NCBI GenBank assembly: GCA_910584165.1
Contig: CAJTZU010000002.1
Coordinates: forward strand, 265,138-329,137
Length of the DNA: 64,000 nt
Direction: 5' to 3'
DNA from: an uncultured Bacilli bacterium
Lineage (GTDB): Bacteria; Bacillota_I; Bacilli_A; RF39; UBA660
This document shows positions 56,944 to 64,000 of the stretch, in pieces. The notes below the pieces were generated by a model, which did not search any database, was not told the DNA's origin, and saw nothing but the letters and a program-made list of their open reading frames with translations. How positions within the stretch are numbered: position 1 is the first letter of the stretch; every line of letters begins with the position of its first letter. The position numbers and the translations under genes were made by a program.

Positions 56944-58152
56944 ATGTCTGAACTTAATATAGAAGGGATTGTCATTGATAGTGGTCACGGTGGAGAAGAT
57001 CCTGGTGCTTTAGGCAATGGAATAGTAGAGAAGGATTATACTTTAAAGATTAGCCAATATATGTATGATAGATTTAAGGAATTAGGAATTCCTGTGAAAA
57101 TGACAAGAACTACAGATGAAACTGTAAATCCGAGTGAGAGAACAAAAAGGGTACTTGATTCTTTTGGTAACAAGGATGATGTTATTGTGATTAGTAATCA
57201 CTTGAATGCAGGAGGTGGCGACGGTGCGGAAGTAATCTACGCCCTTCGTAACAACCCAACTCTATCAAACTTAGTTTTAACAGAACTAGGCAAGCAAGGG
57301 CAAAATATTAGAAAAGCTTACCAACGTAGATTGACATCCAATCCATCAAAAGATTACTATTTTATGCATAGAAATACAGGCGATACAGAAAGTATCATAG
57401 TAGAATATGGATTTTTGGATAGTAAAAAAGATGATGTATCTCAAATAAAAAATAACTGGAAAAACTATGCCGAAGCAGTAGTGCAGGCAGTATTGCAATA
57501 TATAGGATATACTGGTGGAACTACTCCTAAAGAGGATGTCTATATTGTAAAAAAAGGAGATACTCTCTATGGAATTTCTAAAAGATTTGGTATTCCTATT
57601 TTAGAAATAAAACAGATAAATCATTTAGTAACGGATACTTTATCTATTGGTCAAGAATTATATTTGACTACGAATAGTACTCCTATAGAAGGAGATACCT
57701 ATACAGTAAAAGCAGGGGACACTTTATATGGTATAGCTTCTAAATATAATATGACAGTAGATGATTTAAAGGCATTAAATGGCCTTTCTAGCAATCTTTT
57801 ATCTATAGGACAGGTATTATTAGTAAGTGATAAGAATAGCACTCCTACAGGCGAATATATCGTTAAAAAGGGAGATACTTTATATAGTATTGCTGAGCAA
57901 TTGGGAACAACAGTGGATGAATTAAAAAGGTTAAATAATTTAACAAGCAATATTTTATCTATTGGCCAAGTATTACTTACAAATAGTAGTGGTATTACAG
58001 GCGAGGTGGTAGAAAATACGTATACAGTAAAAGCAGGAGATACATTGTATAGCATTGCCAAAAAATATGGAATATCTGTAGATACACTAAAACAAATGAA
58101 TAGTCTAACAAATAACTTGTTATCTATCGGTCAAGTATTAATTGTGCCATAA
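56944..58152 (+). CDS. N-acetylmuramoyl-L-alanine amidase with four LysM domains
   Basis: The Amidase_3 domain (residues 1-190) is complete: His15 (DSGHGG), Glu29 (VEKDYTL), His86 (ISNHLNAGG) and Glu154 (IIVEYGFLD). Four LysM modules follow with Y-x-VKxGDTLYxIA starts. No signal peptide is visible, so export needs another route, lysis or mother-cell expression. It is the active counterpart of the degenerate protein at 50112; both share the RRLxxNxSxDYY segment. Bases about 57205-57300 use more G/C-ending codons than the rest, a possible recombined patch. Confidence 0.88.
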   Translation: MSELNIEGIVIDSGHGGEDPGALGNGIVEKDYTLKISQYMYDRFKELGIPVKMTRTTDETVNPSERTKRVLDSFGNKDDVIVISNHLNAGGGDGAEVIYALRNNPTLSNLVLTELGKQGQNIRKAYQRRLTSNPSKDYYFMHRNTGDTESIIVEYGFLDSKKDDVSQIKNNWKNYAEAVVQAVLQYIGYTGGTTPKEDVYIVKKGDTLYGISKRFGIPILEIKQINHLVTDTLSIGQELYLTTNSTPIEGDTYTVKAGDTLYGIASKYNMTVDDLKALNGLSSNLLSIGQVLLVSDKNSTPTGEYIVKKGDTLYSIAEQLGTTVDELKRLNNLTSNILSIGQVLLTNSSGITGEVVENTYTVKAGDTLYSIAKKYGISVDTLKQMNSLTNNLLSIGQVLIVP

Positions 58153-58183
58153 AAAAATATTCTGATTACTCAGAATATTTTTT
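58152..58183. terminator. Bidirectional terminator
   Basis: A 14-bp stem (AAAAAATATTCTGA and complement) with a 4-base loop, between the amidase and the convergent gene. Confidence 0.85.
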
Positions 58184-58595
58184 AAATTCCTAACATTAAT
58201 GGGAATATAACAAGAACTGCAATAATTAAAACTGCGAAGAATATAATAAGGAACATTAGATTTTGTCTTCCTTCTTGTTTTTCTTTTTGGGTTTCATTTA
58301 CAACAGATTGAATTAAAGGTTCTTCTACTTTTGGTTTTAATTCATCTGGTAAATCATCTTCTAATGCGCTAGTATCAAAAGTAGGAACTACATTTTTTAC
58401 AACTGGTTCAGGAGTAACTTCTACTTTTTGCTCTTCTAATACAATGGGAGTTTCCTCTATTGTAGGAGTTTGTGTTTCTGTTGCTTCTTGTTGAGTTTCT
58501 GCCGGTTTTTCATTTCCACCATATAATTGATTGTAGTCGAAAGTAATATCTTCTGCATCGCCTTCTGGCATATTTAAATCTTTATTTTCTTCCAT
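58182..58595 (-). CDS. Acidic tail-anchored membrane protein
   Basis: ATG 58595 (MEENKDLNMPEGDAEDI) is preceded by GAGGGA; the frame is open upstream to 58634. The 137 residues are an acidic, Glu/Thr/Pro-rich, probably disordered chain ending in one membrane helix (about 115-135, LMFLIIFFAVLIIAVLVIF). This gives a tail-anchored layout, with the acidic part probably in the cytoplasm. I recognise no family. It follows a second protein with a C-terminal helix by 16 bases, suggesting they work together. Confidence 0.6.
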   Translation of the reverse strand: MEENKDLNMPEGDAEDITFDYNQLYGGNEKPAETQQEATETQTPTIEETPIVLEEQKVEVTPEPVVKNVVPTFDTSALEDDLPDELKPKVEEPLIQSVVNETQKEKQEGRQNLMFLIIFFAVLIIAVLVIFPLMLGI

Positions 58596-58611
58596 AATTT
58601 TTCCCTCTTTT

Positions 58612-59469
58612 CTATGGTAATATTGTTTTGGCATAAGTACTTAAGAATATAAATCCTAAGAATACACCAGTAATAAATGCTAAAATAAGAGCATTTGAAA
58701 ATCCTGTCTGTTTTAGCATTTGTAATGTACGTACTTTTGGTTTCTCTGTTTTTTCCATTTCTTGTTGTGTAGGCTGAATGGTTTCTGTACTAAATACTCC
58801 CATACCATAATCTCTTTCTTCGATAGTACTAATATTTCCACTTTGCATAATTAATCCATTTGTTACATCTACTTGTGTAGGAATGTCCATTTTTTCTTGA
58901 TAATTTTTTGCTACATGAAGATTTCTTTTTTCAGGTTCTGATAAGCTACTAGTAGGGATAGAAGATATATCGACAAATCCAACTTCAGGTTTAATTTCTT
59001 CTTGCATATAATCCATCATAGCATCAATATTTTTATCGCCACCTATTTGGAATTGTTTATGTCCATCCTGAAGTTCTGTAAGCTGTTTTTCCATATCCTT
59101 TTGATTGTAGGAATTATCTAATACCATAGTTCCTTCCTCTGATTGATAAGTTGTCAACTCTTTTCCATTGGCATGAATAGTCTGAACATTTTCCATGTCA
59201 ATTTTTTTTCTATCAGCCAGTTCTTGTTTTAACGTTTCTAGAATTTCTTGATATTCTTGCTCTGTAATTTGATAACCCCATACTTTTCTAAGAGTATTAT
59301 TTAATTTTGTATGGCTTTGAAAAGTTTCTAGGTTAGGGTTGTCAGAAAGAAATTCTTCTAAGTCAGTATAGATTCCACTAGAAATAAATTGTTCAATTTT
59401 ATTTTTTACTGTTTTAAGAGCTAAATTTTTACCATTTCCTCTAAAGCTTGTCAACAAATCATTCTTCAT
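58612..59469 (-). CDS. Uncharacterised protein with C-terminal membrane anchor
   Basis: I start at ATG 59469 (MKNDLLTSFRGNGKN, after GGGGAAAG). The in-frame start at 59535 has no site. The 285 residues begin with a helical domain (1-90), then a polar Glu/Gln-rich linker, and end in one membrane helix (about 258-278, ALILAFITGVFLGFIFLS). No family recognised. It is the first gene of a two-gene unit with the acidic anchored protein. Confidence 0.6.
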   Translation of the reverse strand: MKNDLLTSFRGNGKNLALKTVKNKIEQFISSGIYTDLEEFLSDNPNLETFQSHTKLNNTLRKVWGYQITEQEYQEILETLKQELADRKKIDMENVQTIHANGKELTTYQSEEGTMVLDNSYNQKDMEKQLTELQDGHKQFQIGGDKNIDAMMDYMQEEIKPEVGFVDISSIPTSSLSEPEKRNLHVAKNYQEKMDIPTQVDVTNGLIMQSGNISTIEERDYGMGVFSTETIQPTQQEMEKTEKPKVRTLQMLKQTGFSNALILAFITGVFLGFIFLSTYAKTILP

Positions 59470-59655
59470 ATACTTTCCCCTATCTTTACTTCTATAAATT
59501 ATTATAACATAAAATCTAGAAAATGGAAAAAACATTTCAACAATTTATTGACATAAAAATAATTATTTTATAATAATATTACTTTTAATACATAAAATGT
59601 ATAAATGTTGGTTTTTTAAAATAAAAATTCATGTTATAATAAAAAAGGTGGTAGT

Positions 59656-60315
59656 ATGAAAGAAAAAACAATAGAAATTGTGAAAAAATATGCCTATCCT
59701 TTTACCATTTCTTTGATAGTTATAGCTTATCAAGCAATAATTTATTTTTTAGCAAAATTCACGCCCTTTCAAGAGCATATTATTGGAAGTACGCTAGATA
59801 GTAAAATACCATTTATTCCTATTTTTATAATTCCTTATGTTCTTTGGTATTTATTTTTAGTAGTAGTACCTTGTGTATTGTATTCACAAGATAAAAAAAC
59901 TTTTTATCAGTATATTACTACTAATATTCTAGTGGATACAGTAGCAACCATTATTTTTATTTTTTATCCAACTCTTTTAATAAGGCCAGAAATAGCCGTT
60001 GATAGTGTTTCTACTTGGATAGTGAATCTTATTTATTGGGGGGATACTCCTGCTTTAAATTGTTTTCCAAGTGTTCATTGCGCTAATTGCTTTGTAGCAA
60101 TATTTATAATGGCAAAAAGTAATAAAATCAGAAATAAAGGCAGATTCTTTACAATCTTATTTGGTATTTTAATTATCTTTTCTACGTTATTTGTGAAACA
60201 ACATGCAGTGATTGATGTAGTAGGCGCTCTTTTTTTAGCAACTTTTATAGTATTTGTAGTAAAAGAGTTCCATTTAGAAACATTTTTAGAAAAAAGATTA
60301 GAAAAAAAATGTTAG
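59656..60315 (+). CDS. PAP2-family membrane phosphatase
   Basis: The 219-residue protein has about six membrane helices and the PAP2 motifs CFPSVHCANC and, 40 residues on, KQHAVIDVVGA (the catalytic His and Asp). The first motif is reduced to LLIRPEI. PAP2 enzymes remove phosphate from lipid phosphates such as phosphatidate or undecaprenyl diphosphate, or act as transferases in the inositol-phosphoryl branch. It has a short-leader promoter (GTTATAATAAAA, then GGTGGTAGT). Confidence 0.82.
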   Translation: MKEKTIEIVKKYAYPFTISLIVIAYQAIIYFLAKFTPFQEHIIGSTLDSKIPFIPIFIIPYVLWYLFLVVVPCVLYSQDKKTFYQYITTNILVDTVATIIFIFYPTLLIRPEIAVDSVSTWIVNLIYWGDTPALNCFPSVHCANCFVAIFIMAKSNKIRNKGRFFTILFGILIIFSTLFVKQHAVIDVVGALFLATFIVFVVKEFHLETFLEKRLEKKC

Positions 60316-60336
60316 AATGATTTCTAACATTTTTTA
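60304..60336. terminator. Bidirectional terminator
   Basis: ATGTTAGAA/TTCTAACAT stem with a 4-base loop and A/T runs on both sides, between the PAP2 gene and the convergent cyclophilin gene. Confidence 0.85.
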
Positions 60337-60822
60337 TATTCTACTAATTTTTTCGATAATTGGTTGATTTTCTTTTGTAACAGTTCCATTATCATCTATT
60401 ACTTTTGTGTTTTTACAAATAGCATCTACTACTTCCATGCCAGAAGTTACATGACCAAATCCTGCATATTGTCCATCTAAAAAAGTACTATCTTTATGAA
60501 CAATAAAGAACTGAGAGCTGGCACTATCCATCATTTGAGATCTTGCCATAGAGATGACACCTCGTACATGAGAAATAGTATTATTTATACCATTCGCTTT
60601 AAACTCTCCTTTGATTTTGTTAGAACTACCTCCAGTACCTGTGCCAAGAGGATCTCCTCCTTGAATCATGAATCCATCAATAATTCTATGAAATGTTAAT
60701 CCATCATAGAAGTGACTATCTACAAGGGATAAGAAATTTTCAACTGTAATGGGAGCTTGAGTAGAATCTAATTCTATTTCAATAGAACCGTAATTTTTAA
60801 CAATTATTTGTATTTTTTCCAT
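60334..60822 (-). CDS. Cyclophilin-type peptidyl-prolyl isomerase
   Basis: The 162-residue enzyme has the cyclophilin active-site segment FHRIIDGFMIQGGDPLGTGTGG and SQFFIVHKDSTFLDGQYAGFGHV. No signal peptide, so it is cytoplasmic and helps protein folding. I prefer ATG 60822 over 60828, since AAAGGA is too near the latter. Confidence 0.94.
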   Translation of the reverse strand: MEKIQIIVKNYGSIEIELDSTQAPITVENFLSLVDSHFYDGLTFHRIIDGFMIQGGDPLGTGTGGSSNKIKGEFKANGINNTISHVRGVISMARSQMMDSASSQFFIVHKDSTFLDGQYAGFGHVTSGMEVVDAICKNTKVIDDNGTVTKENQPIIEKISRI

Positions 60823-60886
60823 AAACATATCCTTTCTAATTTATTGTATCTATTATAACATATAGTATATTATATTTAAAGAGCAG

Positions 60887-60911
60887 AAAAAAAGCCTATC
60901 TATGATAGGCT
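60887..60911 (-). terminator. Intrinsic terminator of the RlmD-like gene
   Basis: Reading the complement: stem GCCTATC/GATAGGC with a 3-base loop followed by seven T. Confidence 0.85.
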
Positions 60912-60916
60912 GTAAA

Positions 60917-62023
60917 TTATTTTCTATTGAGTGCACAAACATTTTCCACATGATACGTGTTTGGAAACATATCAAAAGGAGTTATTTCAAGAATATCATA
61001 TTGTTCTTTTAAAATATTTAAATCTCTTACTAAAGTCATAGGGTCACAAGAAACATAGACAATCTTTTTGGGTTTCAATTTTAAAATGATATCGATGGTT
61101 TCTTTATTTAAGCCTGAGCGTGGTGGATCAATAATGATGCTTGTAGGTTTAAGATTTAGCTTTTTTGTTTCTTTTCCAGCATCTCCACAAATAAATTCAA
61201 TATTTGTAATATTATTAAGAGTAGCATTTTCTTTAGCGTTTTTTATAGCTTCTTCATTTTTTTCAATACCAATTACTTTTTTAACATTTCTACTAATAAA
61301 TATTCCAATAGTTCCTGTTCCGCAATATAAGTCTAAAACAATATCTTCTTTTGTAGGTGTTAGATATTCTTTTACTTTATTATATAGAAGAGGGGTAACT
61401 GAGTCATTGATTTGAAAAAAAGATGGTAGAGAAACTAAAAATTGAAAATCCACAATAGTGTGTATAACTTTTTTGTGATTTTTATAAATAACTTCGTTTT
61501 GATTACTTCTTACGACTACTTGCTCTTGATTAGTTGGAAGTACTGGTATCATTTCGTTTATTTTTTCATCTAATAATAGACATTTATCAATTTTAATAAA
61601 ATGATTACTTTCTTCTTCGAAAAAACCAAGAGTATTATTCTTTGTTTGAAAGGTTACTTTGTTACGATAGTGAAATTTTTTAGGACTAGGAACAATGGGC
61701 TGTAATAGTACGTTTTGTAATTGATACCTTTCTAGTATATTTTTCATTTTCATTTGTTTATATCTTAATTGGTCTTCATAAGAAAGGTGTAGTAATTGAC
61801 ATCCACCACATTTAGGGTAGTAAGGACATATATTTTCAACACGTTTTTTACTTTTTTTCTGAAAATGAATTACTCTTCCTTCCATAAACTTCTTTTTATC
61901 TTTAGTAATTTCAATGTCGACAATTTCTTCAGGTAAGGTATTAGGGATAAAAGTAATTTTATTATTGATACGAGCTATTCCTCTGCCTTGATGGTCTAAA
62001 TCTGTTATGATGATATTTTCCAT
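60917..62023 (-). CDS. rlmD: 23S rRNA (uracil-5-)-methyltransferase, RlmD/RlmCD type
   Basis: This TrmA-family enzyme makes m5U in 23S rRNA. The 368 residues hold an N-terminal TRAM-like domain, an iron-sulfur site (CPYYPKCGGC at about 66-75 plus the Cys in IDKCLLL), the SAM motif VLDLYCGTGTIGIF, IIIDPPRSGL and the nucleophile motif YVSCDPMTLVRD. It is shorter than the roughly 430-460 residues usual in this family. Promoter: a TATAAT about 17 bases before the ATG on the complement, giving a very short leader. Confidence 0.93.
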   Translation of the reverse strand: MENIIITDLDHQGRGIARINNKITFIPNTLPEEIVDIEITKDKKKFMEGRVIHFQKKSKKRVENICPYYPKCGGCQLLHLSYEDQLRYKQMKMKNILERYQLQNVLLQPIVPSPKKFHYRNKVTFQTKNNTLGFFEEESNHFIKIDKCLLLDEKINEMIPVLPTNQEQVVVRSNQNEVIYKNHKKVIHTIVDFQFLVSLPSFFQINDSVTPLLYNKVKEYLTPTKEDIVLDLYCGTGTIGIFISRNVKKVIGIEKNEEAIKNAKENATLNNITNIEFICGDAGKETKKLNLKPTSIIIDPPRSGLNKETIDIILKLKPKKIVYVSCDPMTLVRDLNILKEQYDILEITPFDMFPNTYHVENVCALNRK

Positions 62024-62052
62024 ACTATCGCCTCAAAAGTATTATAGCATAC

Positions 62053-62673
62053 TTATGAATTTGTTCCTATTAATTTAAAAAAATTATAAGTGATAGAACT
62101 AATTTTTTCATTACCAATCATAATTTCATTTTTTAATTTTTTCTCTATTAGCTTTAGATTCGTTTCCTTTTTTCCAAAGCATTCGAAGTAAAGATAATCT
62201 AATTCTTCTTTTTCAATATGTGATAAATGATTTAATAAATATTTGGTTCTTTCTATTTCATTTCTAGTTGATAATACTATTTTCTTTTTTTCTAATTCCG
62301 TTAATTCGAGATTTAAAAAATCGATTTTATGGATACTTTTTAAAATGGTATTTTCTTCTTCTAGCAATAGAAAAGATTTTTTTATAATCTTGCCATCATT
62401 TTGAAATTGAACGGCAAGAATATCTTTATTATTGGTAAATAAAACAGCTGACATTTTTTTCTTTTTCTTAAATATTTCTGCTTTATTTTTTATTAATTCT
62501 AAAGATTGATTATCAATTTTATTATCATTTATGATAATTTTCCCAAAATTTTCTTCTGTTATTTCAAAGATTGGTATTTTTTTTACATGCATGATTTTAT
62601 CCTTTTTATTCCATTCATAAAAATCATAGCAAATATTTTGAAAATTTACATATATATCATATACAAATGTCAT
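62053..62673 (-). CDS. Uncharacterised protein
   Basis: ATG 62673 is chosen because AGGAGGG lies before it; the frame extends upstream to 62733. The 206-residue product begins TFVYDIYVNFQNICYDFYEWNKKDKIMHVKKIPIFEI and continues as Lys/Glu-rich helices. It lacks a signal or membrane segment. I do not recognise the family. It overlaps the small membrane protein upstream by four bases (ATGA) and must be co-translated with it. Confidence 0.6.
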   Translation of the reverse strand: MTFVYDIYVNFQNICYDFYEWNKKDKIMHVKKIPIFEITEENFGKIIINDNKIDNQSLELIKNKAEIFKKKKKMSAVLFTNNKDILAVQFQNDGKIIKKSFLLLEEENTILKSIHKIDFLNLELTELEKKKIVLSTRNEIERTKYLLNHLSHIEKEELDYLYFECFGKKETNLKLIEKKLKNEIMIGNEKISSITYNFFKLIGTNS

Positions 62674-62873
62674 TTTTTCCCTCCTAATAAAAGATAAACG
62701 ACTAGAAGCAATATTCCTATTGGAAGACACCAACAGAAAATATCCTTACTAATAAAATGGATATATTGTTTAAAAGTATACCCAACAACTAATAAATTGA
62801 AAAGAGATAGTATAGTAGTAATTCCAATTAAAATAAAAATCATAGAGAAGAAAATAATAAAAAGTTTTAGCAT
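62670..62873 (-). CDS. Small two-helix membrane protein
   Basis: The 67-residue protein has two hydrophobic helices (about 4-31 and 46-63) and a basic C-terminal GGKK. The stop overlaps the next start. Family unknown. Coding status rests on the ATGA coupling and on membrane-like composition; the ATG itself has GAAAGAGATG before it. Confidence 0.55.
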   Translation of the reverse strand: MLKLFIIFFSMIFILIGITTILSLFNLLVVGYTFKQYIHFISKDIFCWCLPIGILLLVVYLLLGGKK

Positions 62874-63013
62874 CTCTTTCTACCTCATTTCTTGATAGAA
62901 ATTTTATTAGGTTTTAGATGAAGCAATAGAAATCATCTAATTTATTTTATTAAAGAAGTAGTCTTTTTATTTATTAATTTTCTAAAATAAGATATAATGT
63001 ATTAGGTGATATT

Positions 63014-63829
63014 ATGGATTTTATAGAGATGCTGAAATATATATTTTTAGGTTTTGTTCAAGGTTTTACTGAAACAATACCAGTTTCTTCAAGTGGTCAT
63101 TTAATGATTTTTAAAGAATTGATATCTTTAGATATCGATTTTGATACATTGGCAATTGTTACTAACTTTGGTAGTTTACTTGCTATTATATTTTTATTTA
63201 GAAAAGATATTTTTAGTTTAATAAAAAGCTTTTTTAGTTATTTATCTACTAAAAAGGATGAGTATAAAAGTGAATATCAATATTGTTGGCTTATTGTATT
63301 AGGATGTATCCCAGCTGGATTGATGGGGCTAGTAGTTAGTAAATTAGAATTATTTGCTAAAATAGAAGATAATATTAAAATAGTTGGGATTTCTTTATTA
63401 ATTACTGCTTTTCTATTATTTTTAATTAGAAATTTTAAGGGCCATAAGGATGATTCTTCCATTACCGCAAAAAATGCTTTCGTTGTTGGCATTTTTCAAA
63501 TATTAGGTTTATTTCCAGGAATCAGTAGAAGTGGTTCTACCATTGTTGGAGGAATGACTCAGCAAATGAAAAGAGATACAGCTTTTAAATATTCTTTTAT
63601 GTTATATATTCCTATGAGTATCGCTGCGATGCTATTAGAAATAGGGGATATCTTAGAAGCTTCTATTAGTATAGTTACATGGATTTATTATGGTATTGCT
63701 ATGACGGTTGCAGCAATTGTTACCTTCTTGGTAACGAAATGGTTTAGAAAGATTGTTAATAATGGAAAACTTATTTATTTTACAATTTATTGTTCTATTG
63801 TTGGTTTATTAGTAATTTTATTCTTATAA
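63014..63829 (+). CDS. uppP: Undecaprenyl-diphosphate phosphatase
   Basis: UppP recycles the lipid carrier of peptidoglycan by removing one phosphate, and confers bacitracin tolerance when abundant. The 271-residue polytopic protein has both active motifs, VQGFTETIPVSSSGHLMI and LFPGISRSGSTIVGGM. The Glu and Arg of the catalytic site are present. A TATAAT at 62993-62998 lies only 15 bases before the ATG, with GGTGAT between. Confidence 0.95.
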   Translation: MDFIEMLKYIFLGFVQGFTETIPVSSSGHLMIFKELISLDIDFDTLAIVTNFGSLLAIIFLFRKDIFSLIKSFFSYLSTKKDEYKSEYQYCWLIVLGCIPAGLMGLVVSKLELFAKIEDNIKIVGISLLITAFLLFLIRNFKGHKDDSSITAKNAFVVGIFQILGLFPGISRSGSTIVGGMTQQMKRDTAFKYSFMLYIPMSIAAMLLEIGDILEASISIVTWIYYGIAMTVAAIVTFLVTKWFRKIVNNGKLIYFTIYCSIVGLLVILFL

Positions 63830-63857
63830 AAAAACTCGATTTATATCGAGTTTTTTT
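63828..63857. terminator. Bidirectional terminator at the uppP end
   Basis: A 13-bp stem (AAAAAAACTCGAT and complement) with a 4-base loop, serving uppP and the convergent partial gene. Confidence 0.88.
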
Positions 63858-64000
63858 AATCTTCTTTATCTTCATTATCATTTGAGTTAGTATTTGTATC
63901 CTCATTGTTATTGGAATTTGTGTTTGAATTTGAATTGCTGTTAGAGTTTGAATTAGAATCAGTGTTAGAATTTGTGTTTGATGTTTTTTTATCTTCCACT
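63856..64000 (-). CDS. Partial gene with an Asn/Ser-rich C-terminal tail
   Basis: On the complement the frame is open from the right edge to TAA at 63858-63856, for 47 codons: VEDKKTSNTNS, then alternating Asn-Ser and Asn-Thr residues, then an acidic NDNEDKED end. The beginning is outside the window. Such a tail is typical of surface or secreted proteins as a spacer, but no anchor motif is seen. The shared terminator directly after the stop supports it being a real gene end. Confidence 0.6.
   Translation of the reverse strand, partial: VEDKKTSNTNSNTDSNSNSNSNSNSNTNSNNNEDTNTNSNDNEDKED

Overview
The window is strongly AT-rich DNA with low-GC Gram-positive (Firmicutes/Bacilli-type) gene order, AGGAGG-type ribosome binding sites and many short intrinsic terminators. 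UGA is used as a normal stop (ends of agrA and map) and tryptophan is TGG, so this is not a code-4 Mycoplasma. The S10/spc operon has no rpmD (L30) in its usual place, a trait shared with Mollicutes, yet there are many cell-wall genes (uppP, amidases, FemAB-like ligases, a GH25 muramidase). My inference is an uncultured, walled, host-associated Bacilli lineage near the Erysipelotrichia/RF39/Mollicutes branch. This rests on gene content, not on a database search.

Layout: 1-13010 is the distal part of the S10-spc-alpha ribosomal superoperon (rplD to rplQ, with secY, adk, map, infA, rpoA). 13162-13755 is a stand-alone GlmU-type acetyltransferase domain. 13789-16543 is an Agr quorum-sensing module split into agrA-agrC (+) and agrB-agrD (-), including a 41-residue AgrD precursor. 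The intergenic region beyond it carries two divergent promoters, each preceded by two 10-bp repeats at 21-bp spacing. The rightward promoter points at a cold-shock gene (16824-17039). Then come a GH25 muramidase, hpf and secA, a KilA-N gene with a gene-poor, hairpin-rich stretch, a double-domain glycosyltransferase and a flavodoxin-like gene broken by one stop codon.

25685-30075 is an operon-like run: a P-loop kinase, three membrane-anchored proteins made of tandem thioredoxin domains and a PH-like protein. 31510-33509 holds trpS, then rplM-rpsI behind a structured leader. 33645-39571 encodes five proteins I do not recognise, two of them paralogues. 39584-43862 holds an SDR oxidoreductase, an RNA methyltransferase, a pseudouridine synthase and a protein with three exact-period 122-residue repeats.

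43947-59469 is mostly envelope and accessory material: a CwlD-like amidase, an Abi_2/AbiF-like HEPN protein, an HtrA protease, a polyprenyl-sugar membrane cluster (GT2, DUF2304-like, GtrA, large GT-C-like protein), two LysM amidases (one with its active site lost), an inverted pair of FemAB-like genes, a SWIM-domain protein, a DUF3883-like nuclease and two proteins with C-terminal anchors. 59656-64000 holds a PAP2 phosphatase, a cyclophilin, an RlmD-type methyltransferase, two small unknowns, uppP and the Asn/Ser-rich tail of a gene cut by the window edge. I see no tRNA, rRNA, CRISPR array or complete insertion sequence.
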